Under the pieces are notes generated by a model. It was given only the letters and a program-made list of their open reading frames with translations, was not told where the DNA came from and ran no database searches. Both the position numbers and the translations under genes were made by a program. DNA of 64,000 nt from Desulfovibrionaceae bacterium (GTDB lineage Bacteria; Desulfobacterota; Desulfovibrionia; Desulfovibrionales; Desulfovibrionaceae). This document shows, in pieces, positions 50,125-59,176 of the stretch. Numbering within the stretch: position 1 is the stretch's first letter; the number at the start of each line of letters is the position of its first letter. The stretch lies in contig JAFGBU010000020.1 of assembly GCA_016932995.1 (NCBI GenBank), forward strand, positions 35,702-99,701, in the 5' to 3' direction.

Positions 50125-50640
50125 CTAGAGCCCGGCCTCCTCCATGATCCGCCTGACGCACTGCTCGGGGTCGAGCTCGTCACTGCTCACGGTGATGTCC
50201 GCCGCGGCCCGGTAGAGCGCCTGGCGCTCGCGGTAGACCCCGGCCATGTCCTGGCCCGGGCCCATGACAAAGGCCCGGCCCCGGCCCGAGCCCACGCGGT
50301 CCAGAAAGGTCTCAAGCCCGATGTGCAGAAAGACCACCCCGCCCAGGAGCCTCAGCCTGTCCACGGCGCGGCGGCCGTAGATCACGCTGCCGCCGGTGGA
50401 CACGACCACCCGCCTGAGCCCGAGCATGGACACGAGCTGCTCCTCGACCCTGAGGAACTCCTCCCGGCCCAGGTCGTCGTGCAGGACCTGCAGGGGCAGG
50501 CCGTAGTAGGACTCGATGACCAGGTCCGTGTCCAGGTGCGCCCAGCCCAGGCGGCGGGCCAAGAGCTTGCCGACCGTGGTCTTGCCGGCCCCGGCCATGC
50601 CCACCAGGCTCAGGCACCCGGACACACCTTCCCTGAACAC
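50125..50640 (-). CDS. aroK: Shikimate kinase
   Basis: 171 residues from GTG at 50640; a GTG five codons in with AGGGAAG is an alternative. Phosphorylates shikimate in the aromatic pathway. Visible: Walker A GMAGAGKTTVGKLLA, HLDTDLVIE (shikimate-binding Asp), EEFLRVEEQLV (Arg), VSTGGSVIY, and adenine-binding RERQALYRAAAD. The STGGS in place of the common STGGG is a small deviation. Lies between pyrR and ykgJ. Confidence 0.85.
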   Translation of the reverse strand: MFREGVSGCLSLVGMAGAGKTTVGKLLARRLGWAHLDTDLVIESYYGLPLQVLHDDLGREEFLRVEEQLVSMLGLRRVVVSTGGSVIYGRRAVDRLRLLGGVVFLHIGLETFLDRVGSGRGRAFVMGPGQDMAGVYRERQALYRAAADITVSSDELDPEQCVRRIMEEAGL

Positions 50641-50663
50641 GCCGAAAACCCCCGCCCGGCCCC

Positions 50664-51200
50664 TCAGGCCCCGACCAGACAGACCTTGTCCCGGCCGTCC
50701 AGCTCCTTGACCAGGACGTTGACGTGCTCGCTGTCCGCGGTCTTGATGATCCGGCCCACGTAGTCGGCCTGAATGGGCAGTTCCCGGTGGCCGCGGTCGA
50801 TGAGCACCAAGAGCTCGACCCGCTTGGGCCGGCCGTAGTCCAGGATGGCCTCCAGGGCGGCGCGCACGGTCCGGCCCGAGTAGAGGACGTCGTCCACCAG
50901 GACCACGCTTGCGCCCTGGATGTCGAAGGGTATCTCGGTCCGGCTGATGACCGGCTGGATGTCCAGGTGGCTCCAGTCGTCGCGGTACAGGTTGATGTCC
51001 AGCTTGCCCAGGGGCAGGTCCTTGCCCAGGCGCTTGTCCAGCAGCTTCTTGAGCCTCTCGGCCAGGTCCGCGCCGCGCCGGTGTATGCCTATGAGCACCA
51101 GCTTGTCGGCCTTGCCCCGGCGGTCCTCGACCTCCTTGGCCAGCCGGACCAGGGTCTCGCCTATCTGCCTGGCGTCCAGGATGGTCTCGCGTTCTTCCAT
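50664..51200 (-). CDS. pyrR: PyrR bifunctional regulator / uracil phosphoribosyltransferase
   Basis: 178 residues from ATG (complement of 51198-51200), with GGAGGTTGGGC upstream. Visible: the PRPP loop VVLVDDVLYSGRT, RRGADLAERL and a uracil-site region LIDRGHRELPI. In Gram-positives PyrR binds pyr mRNA to attenuate; in Gram-negatives it often acts as UPRTase. No pyr genes are near, so the role here is unresolved. Confidence 0.93.
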   Translation of the reverse strand: MEERETILDARQIGETLVRLAKEVEDRRGKADKLVLIGIHRRGADLAERLKKLLDKRLGKDLPLGKLDINLYRDDWSHLDIQPVISRTEIPFDIQGASVVLVDDVLYSGRTVRAALEAILDYGRPKRVELLVLIDRGHRELPIQADYVGRIIKTADSEHVNVLVKELDGRDKVCLVGA

Positions 51201-51432
51201 GCCCAACCTCCAGCGCCCACGCCCGGGCCGGACCACCCTGGGTCTTGTCCCGGGGCTGAAAAAAACGCGTCGGCCTCCAGAAGGCAAAGGCTCCCGGCGG
51301 CCGACCCTGGTTTTAGTTAGCCCATCGCGGTTTCGCGGTCAACCAAGGCCCAAAGGCCCTGTTCCGGTTTGACAACCGCGCGCATCGTTATTACCTATCT
51401 TTTTCGCGCCAAACAAAACAGGGAGGCTATAG

Positions 51433-51771
51433 ATGATTGAGCTGACCCAGGCCGCAAAGGCCCAGCTTGAAAGCTACTTCTCGGGCAAGGACCCGGTTCC
51501 GGTGAGGATATACCTGGCCTCGGGCGGCTGAGGCGGGCCGAAGCTCTCGCTGGCTCTGGACGAGCCGCAGGACGACGACCAGGCCTTTGACGCCGGGGGA
51601 TTCACCTTTGTGATCGACAAGGAGCTGCACACCGCGACCGGCGACCTGACCGTGGACATGACCTACTACGGGTTCGTGGTCAACTCCCAAAACCAGATCG
51701 GCGGGGGCGGCTCGTGCTCCACGTCCGGCTGCTCCACGTCCGGCTGCTCCGGGGGGACCTGCTCCTGCTGA
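51433..51771 (+). CDS. HesB/IscA-like selenoprotein (in-frame TGA = Sec33)
   Basis: 112 residues including selenocysteine at position 33, coded by TGA 51529-51531. ATG follows GGGAGGCTATAG. The surrounding VRIYLASGG-U-GGPKLSLALDE aligns with the first-cysteine region of IscA/HesB proteins (VxGGGCSGxxYxLxLDE), so Sec replaces the first ligand cysteine. The frame continues 79 codons past the TGA in coherent IscA-like sequence (FDAGGFTFVIDKEL, DMTYYGFVVNS) and ends in a tail CSTSGCSTSGCSGGTCSC. HesB-like selenoproteins are a known family; the exact function, perhaps Fe-S or redox, is not. Ordinary annotation would break it at codon 33. Confidence 0.85.
51532..51570 (+). promoter_or_regulatory. 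Candidate bacterial SECIS hairpin
   Basis: GGCTC (51552) and GAGCC (51562) form a 5-bp stem extended by a U-G pair, with loop UGGAC that has a G at position two. The loop starts 25 bases after the UGA, within the range known for bacterial SECIS elements read by SelB. The whole hairpin is inside the coding sequence. Confidence 0.65.
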
Positions 51772-51790
51772 GCGCGGATGAGACGCGGAA

Positions 51791-51829
51791 AAAAGACCGG
51801 CGCGCCTTCAAGGCGCGCCGGTCTTTTTT
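51791..51829. terminator. Bidirectional terminator between the selenoprotein and paaK2
   Basis: An 18-bp inverted repeat with arms AAAAGACCGGCGCGCCTT and its complement, flanked by A- and T-runs (TTTTTT at 51824). It serves both convergent genes. Confidence 0.92.
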
Positions 51830-51841
51830 GAAAATCAAAAC

Positions 51842-53089
51842 CTAGCCGGCGTCCTGAAAGGACCTCAGGTCCACGAGCCTGGGCGAGTCCGGGGCCAGGT
51901 CCCCGGGCGCAAGCAGCTCAACGGCCGGCCTGAGCTTGAGCCTCTTCTGAAAGGCCCGGACAAAGGCCTCCTGGTCCAGGTCCCGGTCCACGGCCAGCCT
52001 GGCCGTGAGCGCGTCCCGGCCGCCGGGGTTGGAGACCGCCAGCTGCCAGGCCTTGATCGCCGGAAACGCGGCCATGACCTCCACGGCCTGGGAGGGGTAG
52101 ATGAACTGGCCCTTGACCTTGGCCGTGTCGTCGGCCCGGCCCAGGACGCCCCCGAGCTTGACCGAGGTCCGGCCGCAGGCGCAGGGCTCGGTCTTGAAGA
52201 ACGACAGGTCCCCGGTGGCCAGCCGGATCAGCGGGTAGTCGGCCGTGAACGGCGTGACCACCACCTCCCCGACCTCGCCCGCGGGCAGGGGCAGGCCGGT
52301 CTCCGGGTCGCAGACCTCGACCCAGCAGCGCGAGGTCACGTGCATGCCCCCGAGCTCGCCGCACTCGTAGGCGATGGCCCCCACGTCGGCCGTGCCGTAG
52401 CCCTGGCGCACGGTCATGCCGAAGGCCTGCTCGACCTCGCTGCGCAGGGCCTCGGTCAGCTTCTCCGCGGCCACGAACGCGGTGCGCAAGTGAAAGTCCC
52501 GGCGCAGGTCGAACCCGGCCTGGACCGCCTTGTGGCCGATGACCTTGAGATAGCTGGCCATGCCCACGAACCCGGTCACCGGCAGCCTGGTCATGAGCTC
52601 TATCTGGACCTCGGTGTTGCCCGGTCCGGCCGGGATGACCGCGCAGCCTATCTCGCGCAGGGGCTCCTCGAGCATGAGCCCGGCCGGGGTCAGGTGGTAG
52701 CTGAAGGTCATCTGGACCAGGTCCCCGGGCCTGAAGCCCGCGGCCCAGAAGCCCTCGGTCCAGCCCCAGTAGTCGTGGCCCGCGCCCTCGGGGTCGAAGA
52801 TCGGGCCGGGCGACTGGTACACGCGCCTGAGCTCGCCCAGCCCGCAGCCCAAAAGCCACTGCGGCCCGTGCTCGGCCTGGAGCTCGATGATCTCCCGCTT
52901 GCGCAGGGGCGGGATGTGCGCGAAGTCCGCAAACGACCTGACCTCTCGGGCCTTGATCCCGGCCCTGGCCAGCCGGGACTTGAACTCCCTGGAGCGCTCG
53001 GCGGCCGAGTCCAGCAGGGACCTGACCGCGGCCCACTTGCGCTCCAGGCGCCTGTCCCTGGGCTCCATCTCCAACTCCGGCTTGTACAT
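51842..53089 (-). CDS. PaaK-like phenylacetate-CoA ligase (cassette 2)
   Basis: 415 residues from ATG 53089 with AAGGAGGCGCC before it. PaaK-type adenylate-forming enzyme: RVYQSPGPIFDPEG, a modified P-loop, RQGYGTADVGAIAYECG, RLATGDLSFFKTEPCACGRTS and GRADDTAKVKGQFIYPSQ. Compared with PaaK1, the TSGTTG motif is degenerate (YQSPGP). Substrate may differ. Last gene of the minus-strand LIV cassette; a stable hairpin separates it from livF. Confidence 0.85.
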   Translation of the reverse strand: MYKPELEMEPRDRRLERKWAAVRSLLDSAAERSREFKSRLARAGIKAREVRSFADFAHIPPLRKREIIELQAEHGPQWLLGCGLGELRRVYQSPGPIFDPEGAGHDYWGWTEGFWAAGFRPGDLVQMTFSYHLTPAGLMLEEPLREIGCAVIPAGPGNTEVQIELMTRLPVTGFVGMASYLKVIGHKAVQAGFDLRRDFHLRTAFVAAEKLTEALRSEVEQAFGMTVRQGYGTADVGAIAYECGELGGMHVTSRCWVEVCDPETGLPLPAGEVGEVVVTPFTADYPLIRLATGDLSFFKTEPCACGRTSVKLGGVLGRADDTAKVKGQFIYPSQAVEVMAAFPAIKAWQLAVSNPGGRDALTARLAVDRDLDQEAFVRAFQKRLKLRPAVELLAPGDLAPDSPRLVDLRSFQDAG

Positions 53090-53110
53090 GGCGCCTCCTT
53101 GCGGGACTTA

Positions 53111-53140
53111 AGGGGCCCCTTGCCGAAGCAAGGGGCCCCT
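53111..53140 (-). promoter_or_regulatory. Intercistronic C(UUCG)G-capped hairpin
   Basis: A 13-bp perfect stem (arms 53111-53123 and 53128-53140) with a UUCG tetraloop on the minus strand closed by C-G, the most stable RNA tetraloop. It lies between livF and paaK of cassette 2 and has no U-run, so likely an mRNA-stabilising or processing structure rather than a terminator. Confidence 0.6.
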
Positions 53141-53159
53141 CGCCCCCCTCGGGTCCCTA

Positions 53160-53960
<801 letters not shown>

Positions 53961-53994
53961 ACGGTCCTCCTCAGGGCGCGCGGCGCGCCGGGGT

Positions 53995-55206
53995 CTACTT
54001 TCCGAGCCACTCCTTGCGCCTCTCCAGGTTCTCCGAGAACACGAAGCTCAGCTTGCCGTCCTTGACCTGGTACAGGAACACGGCCATGTTCGGCCGGTGG
54101 TCGTCCGGGAAGTAGCTGATGGCCGGGGCCAGGCCCATGGGGTCGAAGTCCCGGACCGTCTCCAGGGCGGCCTTGATGCCCGGCCCGGAGAGGTCCCCGG
54201 CCGCGGCGGCCCTCTTCAGGCCCTCGGCCATGACCAGCATGGACACGAAGCCGCGCGTGAAGTGGGTCATCTGGGGCTTGTTGTCGGTCAGCCTCTCGAT
54301 GATCTTCATGCCCGGCACGTCCTGGCCGTAAACGGCCGCGGCCTGCAGGCTGTAGGCCCCCTCGCAGGCGTCGCCGGCCATCTTGATGATGTTCTCGTCC
54401 GCGCCCCAGATGTTGGCGAAGAAGGTGGTCGCAAGGCCGAGCTTCTTGGCGTCCTTCATGATCACCGCGGTGGACGGGGTGGTGCCGCCGATCCAGCAGA
54501 AGTCGGGCTGGACCTTCTTGAGCGGCAACAGTTGGGTCGTGGCGTCAATGGCCTTGAGGCTGACGTTCTCCTCGCCCACGATCTCGAAGCCCAGCTCCTG
54601 GGCGTACTCCTTGGCCCCGGCGATGGGCGCCAGGCCGTAGGGGTGGTCGGGGTAGATGAAGGCCAGCTTGGGCGCGCGCTGCTCGGTCCAGTTCTCGCGG
54701 AAGTACTTGAGCGCGGCCCGGACCTGGGTCGTGTAGTCCGCGGCGATGAAGAAGTTGTAGGGCGCCTTGGCCGGATCGGTCAGATGGGCCGAGTACGAGG
54801 CCGAGAAGCAGGGCATCTCGTCCTTGGCCACGGTGCGCACCAGGGCCTCGGTGACCGCGGTGCCGAAGCACTGGACCACGGAGACCTTGTCCTGGGTCAC
54901 GAACTTCTTGTAGATGGACAGGCCCTGCTGGGCGTTGTAGGCGGTGTCGACCATGAGCAGCTTGATCTTGCGGCCGGCCACCCCGCCGATCTCGTTCAGG
55001 TACTCGGCCCCGGCCTTGATGCCGTCGGCGTACGGGTTGCCCACCGTGGACGTGGGCCCGCTCAGATCGATCATCGCCCCGACCACGATCTCCGTGGCCG
55101 GAGCCTCGGCCTTCTCGGCCTTCTTGTCCTCGCCTCCGCAGGCGGCCAGGGCCGCGGCCAGAAGCAGCATCAGAAACGCGGTCGCGATTTTCTTGAGCAC
55201 GTTCAT
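53995..55206 (-). CDS. livK: LIV-type substrate-binding lipoprotein (cassette 2)
   Basis: 403 residues after GGGAGGAGGA. Lipobox ALAAC (Cys22) and a short linker GGEDKKAEKAEAP, then Peripla_BP_6: IVVGAMIDLSGPTSTVG and YLNEIGGVAGRKIKLLMVD. Differs in sequence from the cassette 1 protein, so probably a different ligand. Sits between the permeases and livF, an unusual internal position. Confidence 0.9.
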   Translation of the reverse strand: MNVLKKIATAFLMLLLAAALAACGGEDKKAEKAEAPATEIVVGAMIDLSGPTSTVGNPYADGIKAGAEYLNEIGGVAGRKIKLLMVDTAYNAQQGLSIYKKFVTQDKVSVVQCFGTAVTEALVRTVAKDEMPCFSASYSAHLTDPAKAPYNFFIAADYTTQVRAALKYFRENWTEQRAPKLAFIYPDHPYGLAPIAGAKEYAQELGFEIVGEENVSLKAIDATTQLLPLKKVQPDFCWIGGTTPSTAVIMKDAKKLGLATTFFANIWGADENIIKMAGDACEGAYSLQAAAVYGQDVPGMKIIERLTDNKPQMTHFTRGFVSMLVMAEGLKRAAAAGDLSGPGIKAALETVRDFDPMGLAPAISYFPDDHRPNMAVFLYQVKDGKLSFVFSENLERRKEWLGK

Positions 55207-55278
55207 TCCTCCTCCCTGATTGAAACGTTGCGCAAATATCTCCTTGGGCCTCCGTGCCCGGAGCGCCCTTTCTCCCCA

Positions 55279-56325
55279 TCAATAGGCGAACGGGTACAGC
55301 TTCCAATAGGCCCTGACCAGCCTCCAGCGGTGGGCCAGGCCCTCGGGCTCGAAGATCAGGAACAGGACCAGCACCAGGCCGAAGACCCCCTGCCTGAGGC
55401 CGACCAGGACCGTGCTCAGGTCCGGGAAGAACCCGCCCGCGGCCGCGGCCAGAAAGTTCAGGACCTCGGGCAAAAGGGTGATGAACACCGCGCCCATGAC
55501 CGAGCCGAGCACGCTGCCCAGGCCGCCGATGATTATCATGGCCAGATAGGATATGGACAGCCCGATGTTGAACTGCTCGGCGGACACGTACATGGTGTAG
55601 TGGGCCCAGAGCCCGCCGGCCACCCCGGCCAGAAACGAGCTGACCCCGAAGGCGGCCAGCTTGTAGCCGAACAGGTTGACCCCGACTATCTCGGCCGAGA
55701 GGTGGAAGTCGCGGATGGCCACAAAGGCCCGGCCGTACTTGGTGCGGATGATGTTCGAGACCATGAGCACCGAGGGCGCGGCCACGGCCAGGAGCAGGTA
55801 GTAGAGCTTGGCGTCGGTGTCAAAGGCGTAGCCGAAGACCTGGGGCGCCTCGACCAGGAGCCCGTTGGACCCGCCGGTCAGGACCTCCCAGTGCAGGAAC
55901 ACATACTCCAGGACCAGTTGGGCGGCCAGGGTGGCGATGGCCAGGTAGATGCCCTTGAGCCTGAGCGAGGGCAGGCCGAAGACCATGCCCGCCAGGGCCG
56001 CGGCCAGGCCGCCCAGGACCAGGGCCAGGGGAAAGGGCACGCCGTGCAGGGTGCACTGGGCCGCGGTGTACGCGCCCACCCCGAGAAAGGCCCCGTGACC
56101 CAGGGATATCTGGCCGCAGACCCCGGTCAGCAGGTTCAGGGACACGGCCCCGATGACCGCGATGAAGATCAGGTTCATGACCGAGGTCAGGTAGGTGTCC
56201 AGCACCAGCGGCCCGGCCACAAGGACCACCAGGAACGCGGCCACGCAGGCCTTCTGGAAGCCGCTCTGGAATATGCGGGCCTCCTGGGCGTAGGTGGTGA
56301 AGAACAGACCGCACTTTCCCTGCAT
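55279..56325 (-). CDS. livM: LIV-type ABC permease LivM (cassette 2)
   Basis: 348 residues. LNLLTGVCGQISLGHGAFLGVGAY, GLPSLRLKGIYLAIATLAAQ and GGLGSVLGSVMGAVFITLLPE are LivM signatures. Longer N-terminus than LivM1. Start is 3 bases after the livH stop (TAGGCCATG), tightly coupled. Confidence 0.95.
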   Translation of the reverse strand: MQGKCGLFFTTYAQEARIFQSGFQKACVAAFLVVLVAGPLVLDTYLTSVMNLIFIAVIGAVSLNLLTGVCGQISLGHGAFLGVGAYTAAQCTLHGVPFPLALVLGGLAAALAGMVFGLPSLRLKGIYLAIATLAAQLVLEYVFLHWEVLTGGSNGLLVEAPQVFGYAFDTDAKLYYLLLAVAAPSVLMVSNIIRTKYGRAFVAIRDFHLSAEIVGVNLFGYKLAAFGVSSFLAGVAGGLWAHYTMYVSAEQFNIGLSISYLAMIIIGGLGSVLGSVMGAVFITLLPEVLNFLAAAAGGFFPDLSTVLVGLRQGVFGLVLVLFLIFEPEGLAHRWRLVRAYWKLYPFAY

Positions 56326-56328
56326 GGC

Positions 56329-57216
56329 CTATACCCGCTCTATCTCCTCGGTCCCGAACAGACCATAGGGTTTGATCATCAAGATGACCACCAGGACGAC
56401 GAAGGCGGCCACCTCCCGGACCCCGGACAGGCCCAGGAACTCCTTGGCCAGGCCGTCGCAGAGGTTCTCCAAAACCCCGATGATCAGCCCGCCCAGGGCC
56501 GCGCCCAAAAGGCTGTCCAGGCCGCCGAGGATGACCGCGGGAAAGACCTTCAGGCCCAGGTATCCGAGCTGGGAGTTGATGCCGTTGATGTTGCCCAGAA
56601 TCACCCCGCCCACGGCCGAGACCACGCAGGCGATGCACCAGGACATGGCGAAGATGTTGCGGATCCCGATGCCCATGCTCTGGGCGGCCTGCTGGTCAAA
56701 GGCCGTGGCCCGCATGGCGATGCCCAGGCGCGAGTACTTGAAGAACAGCGAGAATATCCCGAACAGGAGCGCCGAGAGGACAAAGGCCGCCAGATACACC
56801 GGGGCCACGGGCAGCCCGGCTATGACCACCGGCTCGACCGGCAGGACCTGGGGGTAGACCTTGATCTGGGTGCCCCAGAAGACCTGGACCAGGCTCCTGA
56901 GTATGGAGGACAGGCCGATGGTGACCATGATCACGCTGATGATGGACTCGCCGATGAGCGGCCTCAGGGCCAGGCGCTCGACCAAAAGCCCCAGGAGCAC
57001 GGAAAAGCCCAGGGTGAGCAGAAAGGCCCAGACAAAGGGGATGTTGAACTGGACCGTGAGGCTGAAGCAGACGTAGGCCCCGACCATGACCAGCTCGCCC
57101 TGGGCGAAGTTGACCACCTGGGTGGCCTTGTAGATGATCACGAAGCCCAGGGCGACCAGGCTGTAGATGCCGCCGACCACCAGGCCGTTGATGAGCAGTT
57201 GCAGATAGTATTCCAT
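56329..57216 (-). CDS. livH: LIV-type ABC permease LivH (cassette 2)
   Basis: 295 residues. LLINGLVVGGIYSLVALGFVIIYKATQVVNFAQGE, positions about 7-41, is the LivH N-terminus; GGLDSLLGAALGGLIIGVLENL the conserved C-terminal motif. Multiple membrane segments. Follows the acyl-CoA synthetase gene by 23 bases. Confidence 0.95.
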   Translation of the reverse strand: MEYYLQLLINGLVVGGIYSLVALGFVIIYKATQVVNFAQGELVMVGAYVCFSLTVQFNIPFVWAFLLTLGFSVLLGLLVERLALRPLIGESIISVIMVTIGLSSILRSLVQVFWGTQIKVYPQVLPVEPVVIAGLPVAPVYLAAFVLSALLFGIFSLFFKYSRLGIAMRATAFDQQAAQSMGIGIRNIFAMSWCIACVVSAVGGVILGNINGINSQLGYLGLKVFPAVILGGLDSLLGAALGGLIIGVLENLCDGLAKEFLGLSGVREVAAFVVLVVILMIKPYGLFGTEEIERV

Positions 57217-57239
57217 GGTTCTCGCCGTGTTCGGCCGCC

Positions 57240-59144
57240 TCAGGCGGCCAGGTCCTCGATGCGTATGTCCCCGCGCATTTCGCGCACCCTGCCGTCCTGA
57301 TACTTGATCTCGGTCTCCAGGCGCAGGGACCGGGTCTCGGAGAACAGGGCCTCGATGAGCCGGGCGTAGCGCTCGGCAATGGTCTTGCGCCTGACCTTGC
57401 GCGTCCGGGTCAGCTCGCCGTCGTCCGCGTCCAGCTCCTTATACAGCAGGGCGAAGCGCCTGATGCGGGTGTCCTCTGGCAGGCCCTGGTTGATCTCCCT
57501 GATCTCGGCTCTAATCAGCTCGTAGACCCGGTCCTTGGCCGCCAGGTCCTGATAGGTGGTGAAGGTGATGGCCTTGCTCTCGGCCCAGTGGCCGACAATG
57601 GCCTGGTCGATGCACACGATGGCCGCGGTGTGCTCCCTGCCCTGGCCCAGGACCACGGCCTCGCGCACGTAGGGCGAGAACTTGAGCTTGTTCTCCAGGA
57701 ACTGGGGCGAGAACCTGGTGCCGTTCTTCAGGCGCATGACGTCCTTGAGCCTGTCGATGACCACCAGCCTGCCGTTTTCCGCGAAGTACCCGGCGTCCCC
57801 GGACAGCAGCCAGCCGTTGTCGATGGTCTCGGCCGTGGCCGCCTCGTTCTTGTAGTAGCCCAGAAACACGGCCGGGCTCCTGGAGACGATCTCGCCCTGC
57901 TCGGAGATGCGCACCTCGGTCTCGGGAATGGGCTCGCCCACGGAATCGAAGTCCACCTGGCCGTCGCGGTGGATGCAGGAGATGCCCGCGATCTCGGTCT
58001 GGCCGTATATCTGCTTCAGGTTCACGCCCAGGGCGTGGAAGAAGCGGAAGGTGTCCGGGCCCAGGGCCGCGCCGCCGGTGGACGCGGAGCGGATGCGCGA
58101 GAACCCGAGCCGGTCGCGCAGGGCCCTGAACAGGCCCTGGTCGGCCAAAAAATAGGCCAGGGACAGGAGCAGGCCGGGCCGTTCGCCCTTGAAGCGCCTG
58201 TCCGCATAGCGCATGCCCAGGGGCAAAAGGAGGTTGTACATGAAGCGCTTGAAAGGCGTGGTCTCCATGATGTCGCCGCGGACCTTGGCGGCCAGGCCCT
58301 CCCAGACCCTGGGCGGGGAGAAGATGAGGTGCGGTCCGATCTCCCGGATGTTGTCCTGGGCCGTGTCCGGCTCCTCGGGAAAGTTGACGCAGAACCCGAA
58401 GAGCAGGCTCGAGGCCACGGCCATCATCTGCTCGCCCATCCAGGCCAGGGGCAGGAAGGACAAGAACTCGTCCGAGGGGCGCTTGGGATCGACCTGGCCG
58501 AGGTTGGCGGCCATGGCCAGCATGTTGGCGTGGGAGAGCATGGCCAGCTTGGGCCGGCCCGTGGTGCCGGAGGTGATGGCGATGAGGCAGGGGTCGTCGG
58601 GCCTAAGGCCGCGGACCCATTTGCCGAACGCGGACAGGACGTCCCCGCAGCCCTCCCGGCCCAACTCGCGCACGGCGTCAAAGGACATGAGCCCGGGCTC
58701 CTCGTAGGCCAGAAGGCCCTTCTGGTCGTGGTACACGATGTACCTGAGCTCCGGCAGGCCGGGCTTGAGCTGGAGGATCTTGTCCACCTGCTCCTGGTCC
58801 TCGGCGACCACGACCATGGACTCGGTCATCTGGAAGATGTACTCCACCTCGTCGGGCGTGGAGTCCTGGTACAGGCCGAGGGCCATGCCCCCCAGGGCCT
58901 GGACCGCCAGCTCGGCCCAGAGCCACTCGGGCCGGTTGTCGCCGATCAGGATCAGGATGTCGCCGCGGCCCACGCCGAGCTCGGCCAGCCCGGCGGCGAA
59001 CTCCGCGGTCAGGGTCAGGTACTGGGCCCAGGAATAGGGCTGCCACACGCCCCACTCCTTCTCGCGCATGGCCGTCTTCTTCGGCCTGGCCTCGGCCTGG
59101 CTGAGCAGGAGGGCCGGGAGCGTGGTCTGGTAGGACTTGGTCAT
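57240..59144 (-). CDS. AMP-dependent long-chain-type acyl-CoA synthetase
   Basis: 634 residues from ATG 59144 with CAGGAAA upstream. ATP-dependent activation of a carboxylic acid to CoA. Motifs: LIAITSGTTGRPKLAMLSH, the adenylation-core YGQTEIAGISC, SGDAGYFAENGRLVVIDRLKDVMRLKNG (hinge, about 455-485) and a FAA1-type long-chain layout. Substrate (fatty or aryl acid) unknown. Located between livG and livH of cassette 2, so it is part of that operon. Confidence 0.88.
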   Translation of the reverse strand: MTKSYQTTLPALLLSQAEARPKKTAMREKEWGVWQPYSWAQYLTLTAEFAAGLAELGVGRGDILILIGDNRPEWLWAELAVQALGGMALGLYQDSTPDEVEYIFQMTESMVVVAEDQEQVDKILQLKPGLPELRYIVYHDQKGLLAYEEPGLMSFDAVRELGREGCGDVLSAFGKWVRGLRPDDPCLIAITSGTTGRPKLAMLSHANMLAMAANLGQVDPKRPSDEFLSFLPLAWMGEQMMAVASSLLFGFCVNFPEEPDTAQDNIREIGPHLIFSPPRVWEGLAAKVRGDIMETTPFKRFMYNLLLPLGMRYADRRFKGERPGLLLSLAYFLADQGLFRALRDRLGFSRIRSASTGGAALGPDTFRFFHALGVNLKQIYGQTEIAGISCIHRDGQVDFDSVGEPIPETEVRISEQGEIVSRSPAVFLGYYKNEAATAETIDNGWLLSGDAGYFAENGRLVVIDRLKDVMRLKNGTRFSPQFLENKLKFSPYVREAVVLGQGREHTAAIVCIDQAIVGHWAESKAITFTTYQDLAAKDRVYELIRAEIREINQGLPEDTRIRRFALLYKELDADDGELTRTRKVRRKTIAERYARLIEALFSETRSLRLETEIKYQDGRVREMRGDIRIEDLAA

Positions 59145-59176
59145 GCGTCGTGTTTCCTGCGGCCTGTGGTTTGGCG

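Noticed and set aside
51529..51531. TGA in the HesB-like gene as a nonsense mutation or sequencing error
   Set aside because: The family-specific position, intact downstream frame, SECIS-like hairpin and good upstream SD all favour recoding.
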